Assembly (NCBI RefSeq): GCF_004137345.1
Contig: NZ_SDWV01000007.1
Coordinates: forward strand, 1 to 64,000
DNA: 64,000 nucleotides
Reading direction: 5' to 3'
Source of the DNA: Nocardioides zhouii
GTDB taxonomy: Bacteria > Actinomycetota > Actinomycetes > Propionibacteriales > Nocardioidaceae
Below the pieces are notes generated by a model that made no database searches, was not told where the DNA came from, and worked only from the letters and a program-made list of their open reading frames with translations. The position numbers were made by a program, and so were the translations under genes. Below, in pieces: positions 16,795-23,623 of this stretch (position 1 is its first letter; the number at the start of each line of letters is the position of its first letter).

Positions 16795-17724
16795 TCAGCC
16801 CTTGACGTAGAGGATGTCGGAGGTGCCGCGCTCACCGCCGTTGCTCGGCTGGTTCACCAGCTCGCCGTCGAAGACCATCGTCGAGGAGCCGCCGCCGTCG
16901 ATGTTGTACGCGGTGACGGCGCCCAGCCCCTGCATCAGCGTCGCGAGCTCGGTCATCGTCGCGCCGGCGCTGTAGCCCGAGGACCGGCCGTCGACCACCA
17001 CGAGCAGCAGGTGGTTGTCGTCGACGACGCCGACGGCGGTGCGCGGCTGGTCGCCCTGGATCGAGTGGTTGCCGACATTGGTGTCGACCTCGACCTCGTC
17101 GATGCCGCTCAACACCTGGCCGTCCGCGACGAGCGCCGGGCCGAAGGACAGCGTGTTCCACACCCCGGCGTCGACGAGGGTCGCGGCGTCGGTCGCCGTC
17201 TCGTCGTAGAGCTCGACGTGGCCGTCGCGGTAGAACGCGAGCCCCTCACGGGCGCCCGCGTCGCGGTAGGCGACGCCGTTGCGGATCACGATGCCGGTCT
17301 CGCGGAAGCCGTAGTAGTCGCCGTTGATCGCGAAGATCGCGCCGTTCTGCTCGGCGATGTCGGAGGTCTCGTCGACGATGTTGGTGCCGAAGGAGTCGCC
17401 GGCGAAGGCGGAGCGCAGCACCGTCGCGTCGCTGAGGACGAGGTCGGCGACGAAGTACGTCACGGTCTGGCTGCCCGATCCGGTGCTGACCTCGCGCACC
17501 GTGAGCGTGGTGCCGTCGGCCGACCAGCCGTCGTCGGTGAGCACGGCCTGCGAGGTGTCGAGCTCGGCGCCGTCGCTGCCCTGGCTCGCCTCGTACGCCG
17601 ACGCGTCGGCGATCTCGACGTGGTCGATGACGAAGCGGTCGAGCGCCCACGCGCCGGTGCCGGTGGTCAGGGTGAGGGCGGTGAGGCCGCCCACGAGGAA
17701 GGCGCGTCGGGTGGGTGTTGGCAC
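16795..17724 (-). CDS. exported phosphodiester glycosidase family protein
   Basis: A 309-residue secreted protein with a twin-arginine-like signal (TPTRRAFLVGGLTAL). The NAGPA-type phosphodiester glycosidase domain covers about 110-309: AIFAINGDYYG, TAVGVVDDNHLLLVVVDGRSSGYS and AYNIDGGGSSTMVF, including the conserved NGDY and DGGGSS motifs. It would cleave sugar-phosphodiester bonds in envelope polymers. It is first in a minus-strand operon with the GT2-GtrA gene, the Cthe_2159-like lipoprotein and the Asp-rich protein. Confidence 0.88.
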   Translation of the reverse strand: MPTPTRRAFLVGGLTALTLTTGTGAWALDRFVIDHVEIADASAYEASQGSDGAELDTSQAVLTDDGWSADGTTLTVREVSTGSGSQTVTYFVADLVLSDATVLRSAFAGDSFGTNIVDETSDIAEQNGAIFAINGDYYGFRETGIVIRNGVAYRDAGAREGLAFYRDGHVELYDETATDAATLVDAGVWNTLSFGPALVADGQVLSGIDEVEVDTNVGNHSIQGDQPRTAVGVVDDNHLLLVVVDGRSSGYSAGATMTELATLMQGLGAVTAYNIDGGGSSTMVFDGELVNQPSNGGERGTSDILYVKG

Positions 17725-17810
17725 GGGAGGATTCCTGTCGTCGATGTGTTCTCGACGATGGGTCGACTCCCTGTTCGGACCCTGTGGTCCGCCTCACGAT
17801 TCGATGTGGG

Positions 17811-18323
17811 CTACCGGCCCCAGTTCCTCCGTCGGACGGCCCGGCGCGGCTTGCCACCGGCGTACGAGCGTGCCGAGTCGACGAGGAAGCCGCGCTCGAG
17901 AGCCTCGCGCCCGATCAGCATCCGGAAGCCCATCTCGTCGCGGTTGCTCAGGGTCATCACGGTCGTGATGGTGCGCCCGGCGAGCGTCACGTCCAGCGCG
18001 ACGGCGTACCTCTGCTCGACCTGGCCGTTGCTCGAGCGGACCTCGCGCCGGTCGAGGACCGGGAGGCTGACCTCGACGTGGTCCTCGTCGGACTTCTGCC
18101 AGGGATGGAGGGAGAAGCGCACCCACTCCGCGCCGTCGCGGTCGAAGGCCTCGAGGTCGAAGGCATGGATGGCCGACGACCGCGCGCCGGTGTCGATCTT
18201 GGCCTTGACCCACTCGACGCCGGCCTGCGGGAGGGCGACCCACTCGCGCCAGCCGACGACCACGGGATCGGTCACCTCGACGGGCTGGTCCCCGGAAAGC
18301 GAGGTCTCGGGGGAGGTGGACAC
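17811..18323 (-). CDS. RimB-like putative ATP-dependent zinc protease (aspartyl-protease fold)
   Basis: A 170-residue soluble protein of the RimB family. The core motif is VKAKIDTGARSSAIHA (Asp-Thr-Gly as in retropepsins), followed by FRMLIGREALERGFLVD, the typical C-terminal motif. RimB homologues are usually encoded beside RimK and assist or process its glutamylated targets. Here the gene is divergent from rimK with a 32-bp gap, so the two probably share a control region. Confidence 0.88.
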   Translation of the reverse strand: MSTSPETSLSGDQPVEVTDPVVVGWREWVALPQAGVEWVKAKIDTGARSSAIHAFDLEAFDRDGAEWVRFSLHPWQKSDEDHVEVSLPVLDRREVRSSNGQVEQRYAVALDVTLAGRTITTVMTLSNRDEMGFRMLIGREALERGFLVDSARSYAGGKPRRAVRRRNWGR

Positions 18324-18355
18324 CCGACCATCCTGTCAGGTCGCCTCGTGCTTGT

Positions 18356-19555
18356 ATGAGGCCCGTGAAGCTCGCCATCCTCTCCCGCGCACCGCGCTCC
18401 TACAGCACCCAGCGACTCCGCACCGCCGCCCTCGAGCGCGGCCACGACGTCAAGGTGCTCAACACGTTGCGCTTCGGCATCGACCTCACCGGGGACGAGC
18501 CCGACCTGCTCTTCCGCGGAAAGCAGCTCTCGACGTACGACGCCGTGCTGCCGCGCATCGGCAACTCGATCACCTACTTCGGCACCGCCGTCGTGCGACA
18601 GTTCGAGCAGATGGACGTCTACACGCCCAACACCAGCTATGGCATCGCCAACAGCCGCGACAAGCTCCGCGCGACGCAGATCCTCTCGCGCCACAAGATC
18701 CCGATGCCGGCGACGACCTTCGTGCAGGACCGCGCCGACGTGATCCCCGCGATCGAGAGCGTCGGCGGTGCGCCGGTCGTGATCAAGCTGCTCGAGGGCA
18801 CCCAGGGCATCGGCGTGATCCTCGCGCCGACGCTGAAGGTCGCCGAGGCGATCATCGAGACGCTGCAGAGCACCCGGCAGAACGTGCTGATCCAGCGCTT
18901 CGTCAAGGAGAGCAAGGGGCGCGACATCCGCGCTCTCGTCGTCGGCGACCGCGTGGTCGCGGCGATGCGTCGCGTGGCGCAGGGCGATGAGTTCCGCTCC
19001 AACGTGCACCGCGGCGGCAGCGTCGAGCCCGTCGCGCTCGACGAGGAGTTCGAGCGCGTGGCCGTACGCTCGGCGCAGATCATGGGCCTGCGCGTCGCCG
19101 GTGTCGACATGCTCGAGGGCAAGAACGGTCCGCAGGTGATGGAGGTGAACTCCTCGCCCGGCCTGGAGGGCATCGAGGCCGCGACCAAGCTCGACGTCGC
19201 CGGCGCGATCATCGACTACATCGACAACCAGGTCGCCTTCCCCGACATCGACGTACGCCAGCGGCTGACGGTCTCGACCGGCTACGGCGTGGCCGAGATC
19301 GTCGTGCACGCGGGCTCCGACATGGTCGGCAAGAAGCTCGGCGACTCGGGCCTCGACGAGCGCGACATCACCGTCCTGACGCTCCACCGCGGCCCGCAGG
19401 TCATCCCGAACCCCCGCAACAAGACGGTCCTCGAGGGCGAGGACCGGCTGCTCTGCTTCGGCAAGCTCGAGGAGATGCGCTCGATGATCCCCGACCGCAA
19501 GGAGCGCCGCGTCAAGCGGCTGATGAAGAAGCACCTGCCGCCCACGTCGCCGTAG
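18356..19555 (+). CDS. rimK: RimK-type ATP-grasp glutamate ligase with C-terminal RCK_C domain
   Basis: A 399-residue protein, about 100 longer than E. coli RimK. The RimK core spans about 1-300: SRAPRSYSTQRL, IGNSITYFGTAVVRQFE, the ATP-grasp lysines in PVVIKLLEGTQGIGV and metal-binding MEVNSSPGLEGIE. It should ligate glutamate to ribosomal protein S6 or another C-terminus. Residues about 305-385 (YGVAEIVVHAGSDMVGKKLG, then DITVLTLHRGPQVIPNPRN and LEGEDRLLCFG) match an RCK_C/TrkA-C domain, a known ligand-binding module in K+ channels and some c-di-AMP receptors. The start is ATG 18356; a GTG at 18365 is an alternative. Confidence 0.9.
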   Translation: MRPVKLAILSRAPRSYSTQRLRTAALERGHDVKVLNTLRFGIDLTGDEPDLLFRGKQLSTYDAVLPRIGNSITYFGTAVVRQFEQMDVYTPNTSYGIANSRDKLRATQILSRHKIPMPATTFVQDRADVIPAIESVGGAPVVIKLLEGTQGIGVILAPTLKVAEAIIETLQSTRQNVLIQRFVKESKGRDIRALVVGDRVVAAMRRVAQGDEFRSNVHRGGSVEPVALDEEFERVAVRSAQIMGLRVAGVDMLEGKNGPQVMEVNSSPGLEGIEAATKLDVAGAIIDYIDNQVAFPDIDVRQRLTVSTGYGVAEIVVHAGSDMVGKKLGDSGLDERDITVLTLHRGPQVIPNPRNKTVLEGEDRLLCFGKLEEMRSMIPDRKERRVKRLMKKHLPPTSP

Positions 19556-19562
19556 GGCTGCG

Positions 19563-19985
19563 TCACATGTGGTGCGCGCCGAGGGAGCCCTGGACGGCGC
19601 CCGCCGGGTACGTCCGGTTGTGGACGTTGACGTAGTACCTGCCCGGTTGATCGGCGATGCGACGGATCAACCGACGCGAGGCGTTCGTGCACTTCGCGCC
19701 GCCGGTCACCGACCCCGTCAGGTCCACGACCACCTGCCCGTCCGATCGGCGGTGGATGTGGGCCGCGGAGGGCTTGTCGATCCCGGACCACGAGATGGTC
19801 GCGCAGACTCGGCTCACGGCCGGCCTGAGCGTGACCATCGCCATGCCCGAGCCGTCAGCGTCACCGCTCGGTGCGAGCGAGGCGTGCAGCACGGTGGCAC
19901 TGACCAGGAGGGCGCCGGCGGAGGACGCCGGCAGGAGCAGCAGGGCGGCACCGAACGCGGCCGCGGCACGGGTGGCGAGGTTCAT
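19563..19985 (-). CDS. exported CHRD domain protein
   Basis: A 140-residue secreted protein with an Ala/Leu-rich signal peptide (about 1-25). The CHRD-like domain shows ISWSGIDKPSAAHIHRRS, a DLTGSVTGG turn and GRYYVNVHNRTYPAGAVQGSL, which is the classic CHRD ending. CHRD domains occur in chordin and in many bacterial exported proteins; the bacterial function is unknown. It converges on rimK with only 7 bp between the stops. Confidence 0.85.
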   Translation of the reverse strand: MNLATRAAAAFGAALLLLPASSAGALLVSATVLHASLAPSGDADGSGMAMVTLRPAVSRVCATISWSGIDKPSAAHIHRRSDGQVVVDLTGSVTGGAKCTNASRRLIRRIADQPGRYYVNVHNRTYPAGAVQGSLGAHHM

Positions 19986-20057
19986 CTACTGATGGTGCTC
20001 CGAGCGACCCACGAAGTCGAGTGCGCGGCCCCGTGGCGACCACTACCGCGAGCGCAC

Positions 20058-20450
20058 TCAACCTCGGGGGCGCGTGCGCCAGAGCCAGGCCAGGCCCACG
20101 AACGGCAGGACGAGCGGCAGCCAGCCGTAGCCCGCGCCGTACGCCGACCACACGGTCTGGTCGGGGAACAGCTCCGGGTCGAGGACGGTCAGCGTGCCGA
20201 CCGTGAGCACCCCGACCAGCTCGAAGCCGACGGCCGCCCAGGCCAGCCGGCGCGGTGCCGGTCCGACCTCGGCGAGCCCGAGGGTGGCGGCGACGTAGAC
20301 CAGCGCGGCGAGGGCCGAGAGGGCGTACGCGAGCGGCGCCTCGTCGGCCTTGGTCGCCAGCTGCACCAGCGAGCGCGCGGTGGCGGCGAGGGCGAAGACG
20401 CCGTAGACCGCGACGAGGGCGCGCCCCGCGCCGCTGCGCGTGGAGCTCAC
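20058..20450 (-). CDS. four-helix membrane protein
   Basis: A 130-residue integral membrane protein with about four hydrophobic segments (ALVAVYGVFALAAT, LSALAALVYVAATLGL, AWAAVGFELVGVLTVGTL, WLPLVLPFVGLAWLW). Its GTG start overlaps the stop of the upstream gene as GTGA (20447-20450), showing translational coupling. No named family was recognised; it resembles small actinobacterial proteins annotated only as integral membrane. Confidence 0.7.
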   Translation of the reverse strand: MSSTRSGAGRALVAVYGVFALAATARSLVQLATKADEAPLAYALSALAALVYVAATLGLAEVGPAPRRLAWAAVGFELVGVLTVGTLTVLDPELFPDQTVWSAYGAGYGWLPLVLPFVGLAWLWRTRPRG

Positions 20451-20803
20451 GACCACACCTGCAGCGTGCGTACGATGACAAAGGCTTGGGTCAGGCCCGT
20501 CACGGCGAGTACAGCGGTCGCCCCGCGGCTCCGCTCGGCGAGCGACCACACGAAGCCGATCGGCAGCACGACCAGTCCGGCCAGCAGGTAGCCGAAGAGC
20601 GTGACGGTGGCGCCGCCGCTCAGGTCAGCGTTGCCGACCTGGACACCGGCGATCACCAGGAGCACGAGCGTCCCGGCCTCGATCAGCCCGGCGAAGCCGA
20701 GCAGGCCCCAGTCGGGCGTACGGGCGAGGGCGACGTACACCAGCACCACCACGGCGAACGCCAGCGACGCGTAGATGAGCACGAGGGGCAGGGGTCCGTC
20801 CAC
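20447..20803 (-). CDS. small integral membrane protein
   Basis: A 118-residue membrane protein with about four helices (LVLIYASLAFAVVVLVYVAL, LLGFAGLIEAGTLVLLVIAG, TLFGYLLAGLVVLPIGFVW, ATAVLAVTGLTQAFVIV). I chose GTG 20803 as the start because upstream sequence is Arg-rich and non-membrane. It is coupled to the next gene by a GTGA overlap. Divergent from the DUF4956 operon, it shares the control region 20804-20928. Confidence 0.68.
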   Translation of the reverse strand: MDGPLPLVLIYASLAFAVVVLVYVALARTPDWGLLGFAGLIEAGTLVLLVIAGVQVGNADLSGGATVTLFGYLLAGLVVLPIGFVWSLAERSRGATAVLAVTGLTQAFVIVRTLQVWS

Positions 20804-20817
20804 GGCGCCGATCCTCT

Positions 20818-20876
20818 CAGGTCGGTCCGCATCTACAGCGCGGCCACAGGTCGGGAGCAGGCGGGCGACAGGTCGG
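20818..20876. promoter_or_regulatory. three CAGGTCGG direct repeats upstream of DUF4956-VTC-cotH
   Basis: CAGGTCGG occurs at 20818-20825, 20847-20854 and 20869-20876, spaced 29 and 22 bp. Helically phased direct repeats are the usual layout for OmpR-type regulators. They lie 50-110 bp before the DUF4956 start and just upstream of the divergent membrane protein. Confidence 0.4.
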
Positions 20877-20928
20877 CGCGACAACCTCGGGGCACACCGA
20901 ACGCCGCCCGATCTGCAAGGACACCGCA

Positions 20929-21528
20929 ATGAACCCGACCTACCTCCTCGCCGCCGTCGACCTGGTCGCCGTGCTGGTGCTCGCCATGGCCGTCTACTAC
21001 CCGCGCCACCGTCGCGCCGACCTCGTCACCGCCTTCATCGCCGTCAACGTCGGCGTCCTGGCGGTGACGATCGTGCTGTCCGGCAGCGCGGCGACCGTCG
21101 GCCTCGGGCTGGGGCTGTTCGGTGTCCTCTCGATCATCCGGCTCCGCTCCGACGAGCTCGGGCAGCACGAGATCGCCTACTACTTCGCCGCGCTGGCCAT
21201 CGGCCTCATCGGCGGCCTCGGCACCGGTGACGTCGCGCTCTCCGTCACCCTGATGGCCGCGTTGGTGGGCGTCCTCGCTCTTGCTGACAGCCGGCTGCTG
21301 CACGGCACCGGGCTGCGGCAGGTCGTCGTGCTCGACTCAGCGATCACCGACGAGGCGACGCTCGTCGAGCGCCTCGAGCTGCTGCTCGACGCCCGGGTCA
21401 CCCGCGTCACGCCGGTGCGCGTCGACCTGGTCAACGACACGACCACCGTCGAGGTCCACTACGCCGCAGCGTCCCGACCTGCCATGCCCCGGGTGGAGCG
21501 CCACGACGTGCCGGCGGTCACCCGATGA
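20929..21528 (+). CDS. DUF4956 membrane protein
   Basis: A 199-residue protein with about four N-terminal membrane helices (LLAAVDLVAVLVLAMAVYY, VTAFIAVNVGVLAVTIVL, TVGLGLGLFGVLSIIRLRS, IAYYFAALAIGLIGGLG) and a cytoplasmic ferredoxin-like C-terminal domain (about 130-185). The FGVLSIIRLRSDEL motif is characteristic of DUF4956. These proteins are nearly always encoded with VTC-domain and CotH genes, as here, and are thought to form part of a membrane polymerising or kinase complex. AAGGA precedes ATG 20929. Confidence 0.9.
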   Translation: MNPTYLLAAVDLVAVLVLAMAVYYPRHRRADLVTAFIAVNVGVLAVTIVLSGSAATVGLGLGLFGVLSIIRLRSDELGQHEIAYYFAALAIGLIGGLGTGDVALSVTLMAALVGVLALADSRLLHGTGLRQVVVLDSAITDEATLVERLELLLDARVTRVTPVRVDLVNDTTTVEVHYAAASRPAMPRVERHDVPAVTR

Positions 21529-21529
21529 A

Positions 21530-21588
21530 CACCCCACGACGTTCTCCTCCCCCGCTCCGCTCCTCCGAACAACGCCGTAGGGACCCCG
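21530..21588 (+). repeat. 59-bp dispersed repeat, copy 1
   Basis: This copy fills the gap between the DUF4956 stop and the VTC start and matches 49181-49239 at 57 of 59 positions. It begins CACCCCACGACGTT and ends AGGGACCCCG, so it supplies the ribosome-binding AGGGA to the downstream ATG. Short reading frames through the two copies are in different phases, so conservation is at the nucleic-acid level. Confidence 0.85.
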
Positions 21589-21589
21589 C

Positions 21590-22369
21590 ATGAGTGCCGT
21601 CGATCGCCTTCCGACCGTCTCCCTCGCCGAGCTCAACGAGCGGGCCGAGCTGCTGACCCGCACCGATCGCAAGTACGTCATCCCTGCGGGCGACCTCGAC
21701 GCCGTGCTGACCGGCATCCCCGGGATGCGCGTGCTGGAGATCGACGGCCGGCGCTCCTCGCGCTACGAGTCGACCTACCTCGACACCGTCGACCTCGACA
21801 GCTGGACCTCCGCCGCCCACCGCCGGCGGAGGCGGTGGAAGGTGCGGACGAGGACGTACGCCGACTCCGGCGAGCGCTGGCTCGAGGTCAAGACCCGCGG
21901 CCGCCGCGGCGTCACGGTCAAGGAACGGCTGCCCGGCTCCGGCGACGACATCCTCGTCATCGACGGGGGCGCGGGCGCGTGGGTGCGCGGCCGCCTCGCC
22001 GCGGCCCACGTGCACGACGTGGACCCGGCCGGTCTCGTGGCCACGCTGCACACGAGCTATCGCCGTACGACGCTCCTGCTCGACGGCGACACCGCCCGGG
22101 CGACCATCGACCGCGACCTCCGCTGGGTCTCCGGCCACGGCACCGCCGAGGTCGGCGACGTGCTGGTCGTCGAGACCAAGTCGGCCAGCGCCCGGCCCGG
22201 TCCACTCGACCGCCGGCTCTGGGAGCTCGGCCACCGGCCGACCCGGATCTCCAAGTACGGCACCGGACTCGCGCTCCTGACCCCCGACCTGCAGGGCAAC
22301 CGCTGGCACCGCGTCACCAGCCAGCACCTCGCCAGCCGGCTCACCCTGCACACCGGGGTGCTCGCATGA
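21590..22369 (+). CDS. VTC-domain polyphosphate polymerase-like protein
   Basis: A 259-residue cytoplasmic VTC domain, related to the catalytic part of yeast Vtc4 and to the triphosphate tunnel enzymes. Residues seen: RTDRKYVIP near the N-terminus, RYESTYLDT, RKVR-like basic strand KVRTRTYADSGERWLEVK, TVKERLP and VVETKSASARPG, and the ending RISKYGTGL. These supply the Lys, Arg and Glu of a phosphate tunnel. Bacterial VTC proteins beside CotH may bind or make polyphosphate; activity is inferred. Its ATG follows the 59-bp repeat, and its stop overlaps the cotH start as ATGA. Confidence 0.9.
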   Translation: MSAVDRLPTVSLAELNERAELLTRTDRKYVIPAGDLDAVLTGIPGMRVLEIDGRRSSRYESTYLDTVDLDSWTSAAHRRRRRWKVRTRTYADSGERWLEVKTRGRRGVTVKERLPGSGDDILVIDGGAGAWVRGRLAAAHVHDVDPAGLVATLHTSYRRTTLLLDGDTARATIDRDLRWVSGHGTAEVGDVLVVETKSASARPGPLDRRLWELGHRPTRISKYGTGLALLTPDLQGNRWHRVTSQHLASRLTLHTGVLA

Positions 22370-22854
22370 GGCGCGGGCTCGCCGGTGTCGTTGCCGTTGC
22401 CGCCCTCACGCTCGGTGGCTGCGCCGACGGGGGCCCGCCGGACGCGGGATCGGGAGTCTCCGCGGCCGCTCGTACGGTGGCCGACGGCGCCGGCGTCTGG
22501 GACGCGAGCACCGTCCACCAGATCGCGATCGAGGTCGACGAGTCCGCGGTCGCCGCGATGATCGACACCTACCAGGAGACGGACGAGAAGGAGTGGCTGG
22601 AGGCCGCGGTCACGATCGACGGCACCACCTTCGAGCACGCGGGCATCCGGCTGAAGGGCAACTCCTCCCTGCGCGGCGTCGGCGACGGCGCCGACCCGAC
22701 CGACCTGCCGTGGCTCGTACGCCTCGACGAGTACGTCGACGGCCAGGCGCTGGACGGCTGGACCGAGCTCGTGGTGCGGTCGAACGGCTCCGAGACCGCG
22801 CTCAACGAGGCGGTGGCGCTCGACCTGCTCGCGAAGGCCGGCCTCGCGAGCGAG
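22366..22854 (+). pseudogene. cotH: CotH family protein, 5' half (split by inversion)
   Basis: Residues 1-163 of a CotH protein. A lipoprotein signal (VAVAALTLGGCADGG, Cys about 19) is followed by the CotH N-terminal region: ALNEAVALDLL and IRLKGNSSLRGVG are typical of this atypical kinase-like family. After GLASE the frame runs into palindromic repeat sequence and then antisense cotH, giving a meaningless tail to 23166. The remaining 217 codons lie inverted at 22893-23546. Joining GAG (22852-22854) to CAC (complement of 23544-23546) gives GLASEHAIASSFSVNG, a normal CotH continuation. The gene is the last of the DUF4956-VTC-cotH operon and is disrupted in this orientation. Confidence 0.93.
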
Positions 22855-22895
22855 TGCCCGGTCAGAGGTCAGGACGGGCACGAAGTGCCCGGTCA
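22855..22895. repeat. palindromic repeat cluster, left (half unit plus full unit)
   Basis: A half unit TGCCCGGTCA (22855-22864) abuts the cotH breakpoint, followed by a full unit (22873-22895) with arms GACGGGCAC and GTGCCCGGTC around GAA. The last three bases (22893-22895) are the stop codon of the inverted cotH 3' half. The half unit is the missing partner of the half at 23547-23560. Confidence 0.88.
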
Positions 22896-23546
22896 GCTGA
22901 GCACGTCGCGGATTTCGTCGGCCTCCTGCTGCACGGTGTCGGCGTCCACGAGGGCGTTGGACCCGCCGCGCATCCCGCCGCCGGCGCCCCCGGGGCCGCC
23001 CTCCGGCCGCTCGCCGTCCGGCATCTCGGGCATCCCCTCTGGCGCTCCCTCCGGGCGCTCGCCCGGGAAGCCGCCGGGGCCGCCACCGGAGCCGCCGGGC
23101 GACCCGCCGAACGCGAGGTTGTGGTCCCACGCGACGACGGTGAACCCGCCGGACTCGGCGTCGTAGCGGAGGTAGGCGTTGTTGCCCGGACCGTCGATGT
23201 CGTCGAAGTTGCCGACGAGCTCCTCGAACGCGAGGTAGCGGGCGAAGGCCTCCACGTCGAGCCGTTCGGGCAGCTCGGCGGCGAAGTCCTCGTCGCTGCT
23301 GGTGTCGAGGAACTCGAGGAAGTCGATCAACGGCGTCAGGTCGTCGTCGCCGGTCTCCTGGTCGAAGACGTCGGTGTACGCGTCGGGGTCGTCGCCCCGG
23401 TAGGTCCAGTCGCCGCCGGCCTCGGCCTTGTAGAGCAGGCCGGGGGTGCTGAAGTTCTCCGCCTCCCAGGCCTCGTCGAGCCCCTGGACGACCAGGCGCA
23501 GGCGGGCGTCCGCGCCGTTGACGCTGAACGACGACGCGATCGCGTG
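22893..23546 (-). pseudogene. cotH: CotH family protein, 3' half (inverted)
   Basis: 217 codons encoding the C-terminal part of CotH on the opposite strand from its 5' half. It has LLYKAEAGGDWTYRG, DPDAYTDVFDQ, YLAFEELVGNFDDIDGPG, NNAYLRYD and VVAWDHNLAFG, all classic CotH kinase-core motifs including the DxN-type metal site. A Gly/Pro/Glu-rich tail follows (PGGFPGERPEGAPEGMPEM). The open frame extends back to 23624, but those 26 residues are palindrome sequence. No promoter or ribosome site is seen, so it is unlikely to be expressed in this state. Confidence 0.93.
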
Positions 23547-23623
23547 CTTCGTGCCCGTCCTCATCGGCGGACGGGCACGAACTGCCCGGTCGGTCTTCAT
23601 GACCGGCACGAAGTGCCCGGTCA
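23547..23623. repeat. palindromic repeat cluster, right (half unit plus two units)
   Basis: The half unit CTTCGTGCCCGTCC (23547-23560) abuts the inversion breakpoint. Full units follow at 23570-23591 and 23601-23623. The last one includes the stop codon of the EcsC gene (23621-23623), mirroring how another copy holds the cotH stop. In the restored order this forms a multi-hairpin array between two convergent genes. Confidence 0.88.

Larger units (their letters stand above)
22855..23546. other. 692-bp inverted segment disrupting cotH
   Basis: Re-inverting this interval in silico restores two things at once: an uninterrupted 380-codon cotH on the plus strand, and a complete palindromic repeat from halves now at 22855-22864 and 23547-23560. 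The joins show a 2-nt microhomology (AG/CT). Boundaries can therefore shift by 2 bp. No recombinase gene or long inverted repeats bracket the segment. Confidence 0.9.

Noticed and set aside
21526..21592. A 22-codon leader peptide read through the 59-bp repeat
   Set aside because: The two copies of the repeat are read in different frames from their ATGs, so the peptide is not conserved.
22366..23166. A continuous 266-residue protein on the plus strand
   Set aside because: Residues after 163 are the palindrome and antisense of cotH's 3' half, a Pro/Ser-rich shadow and not a real domain.
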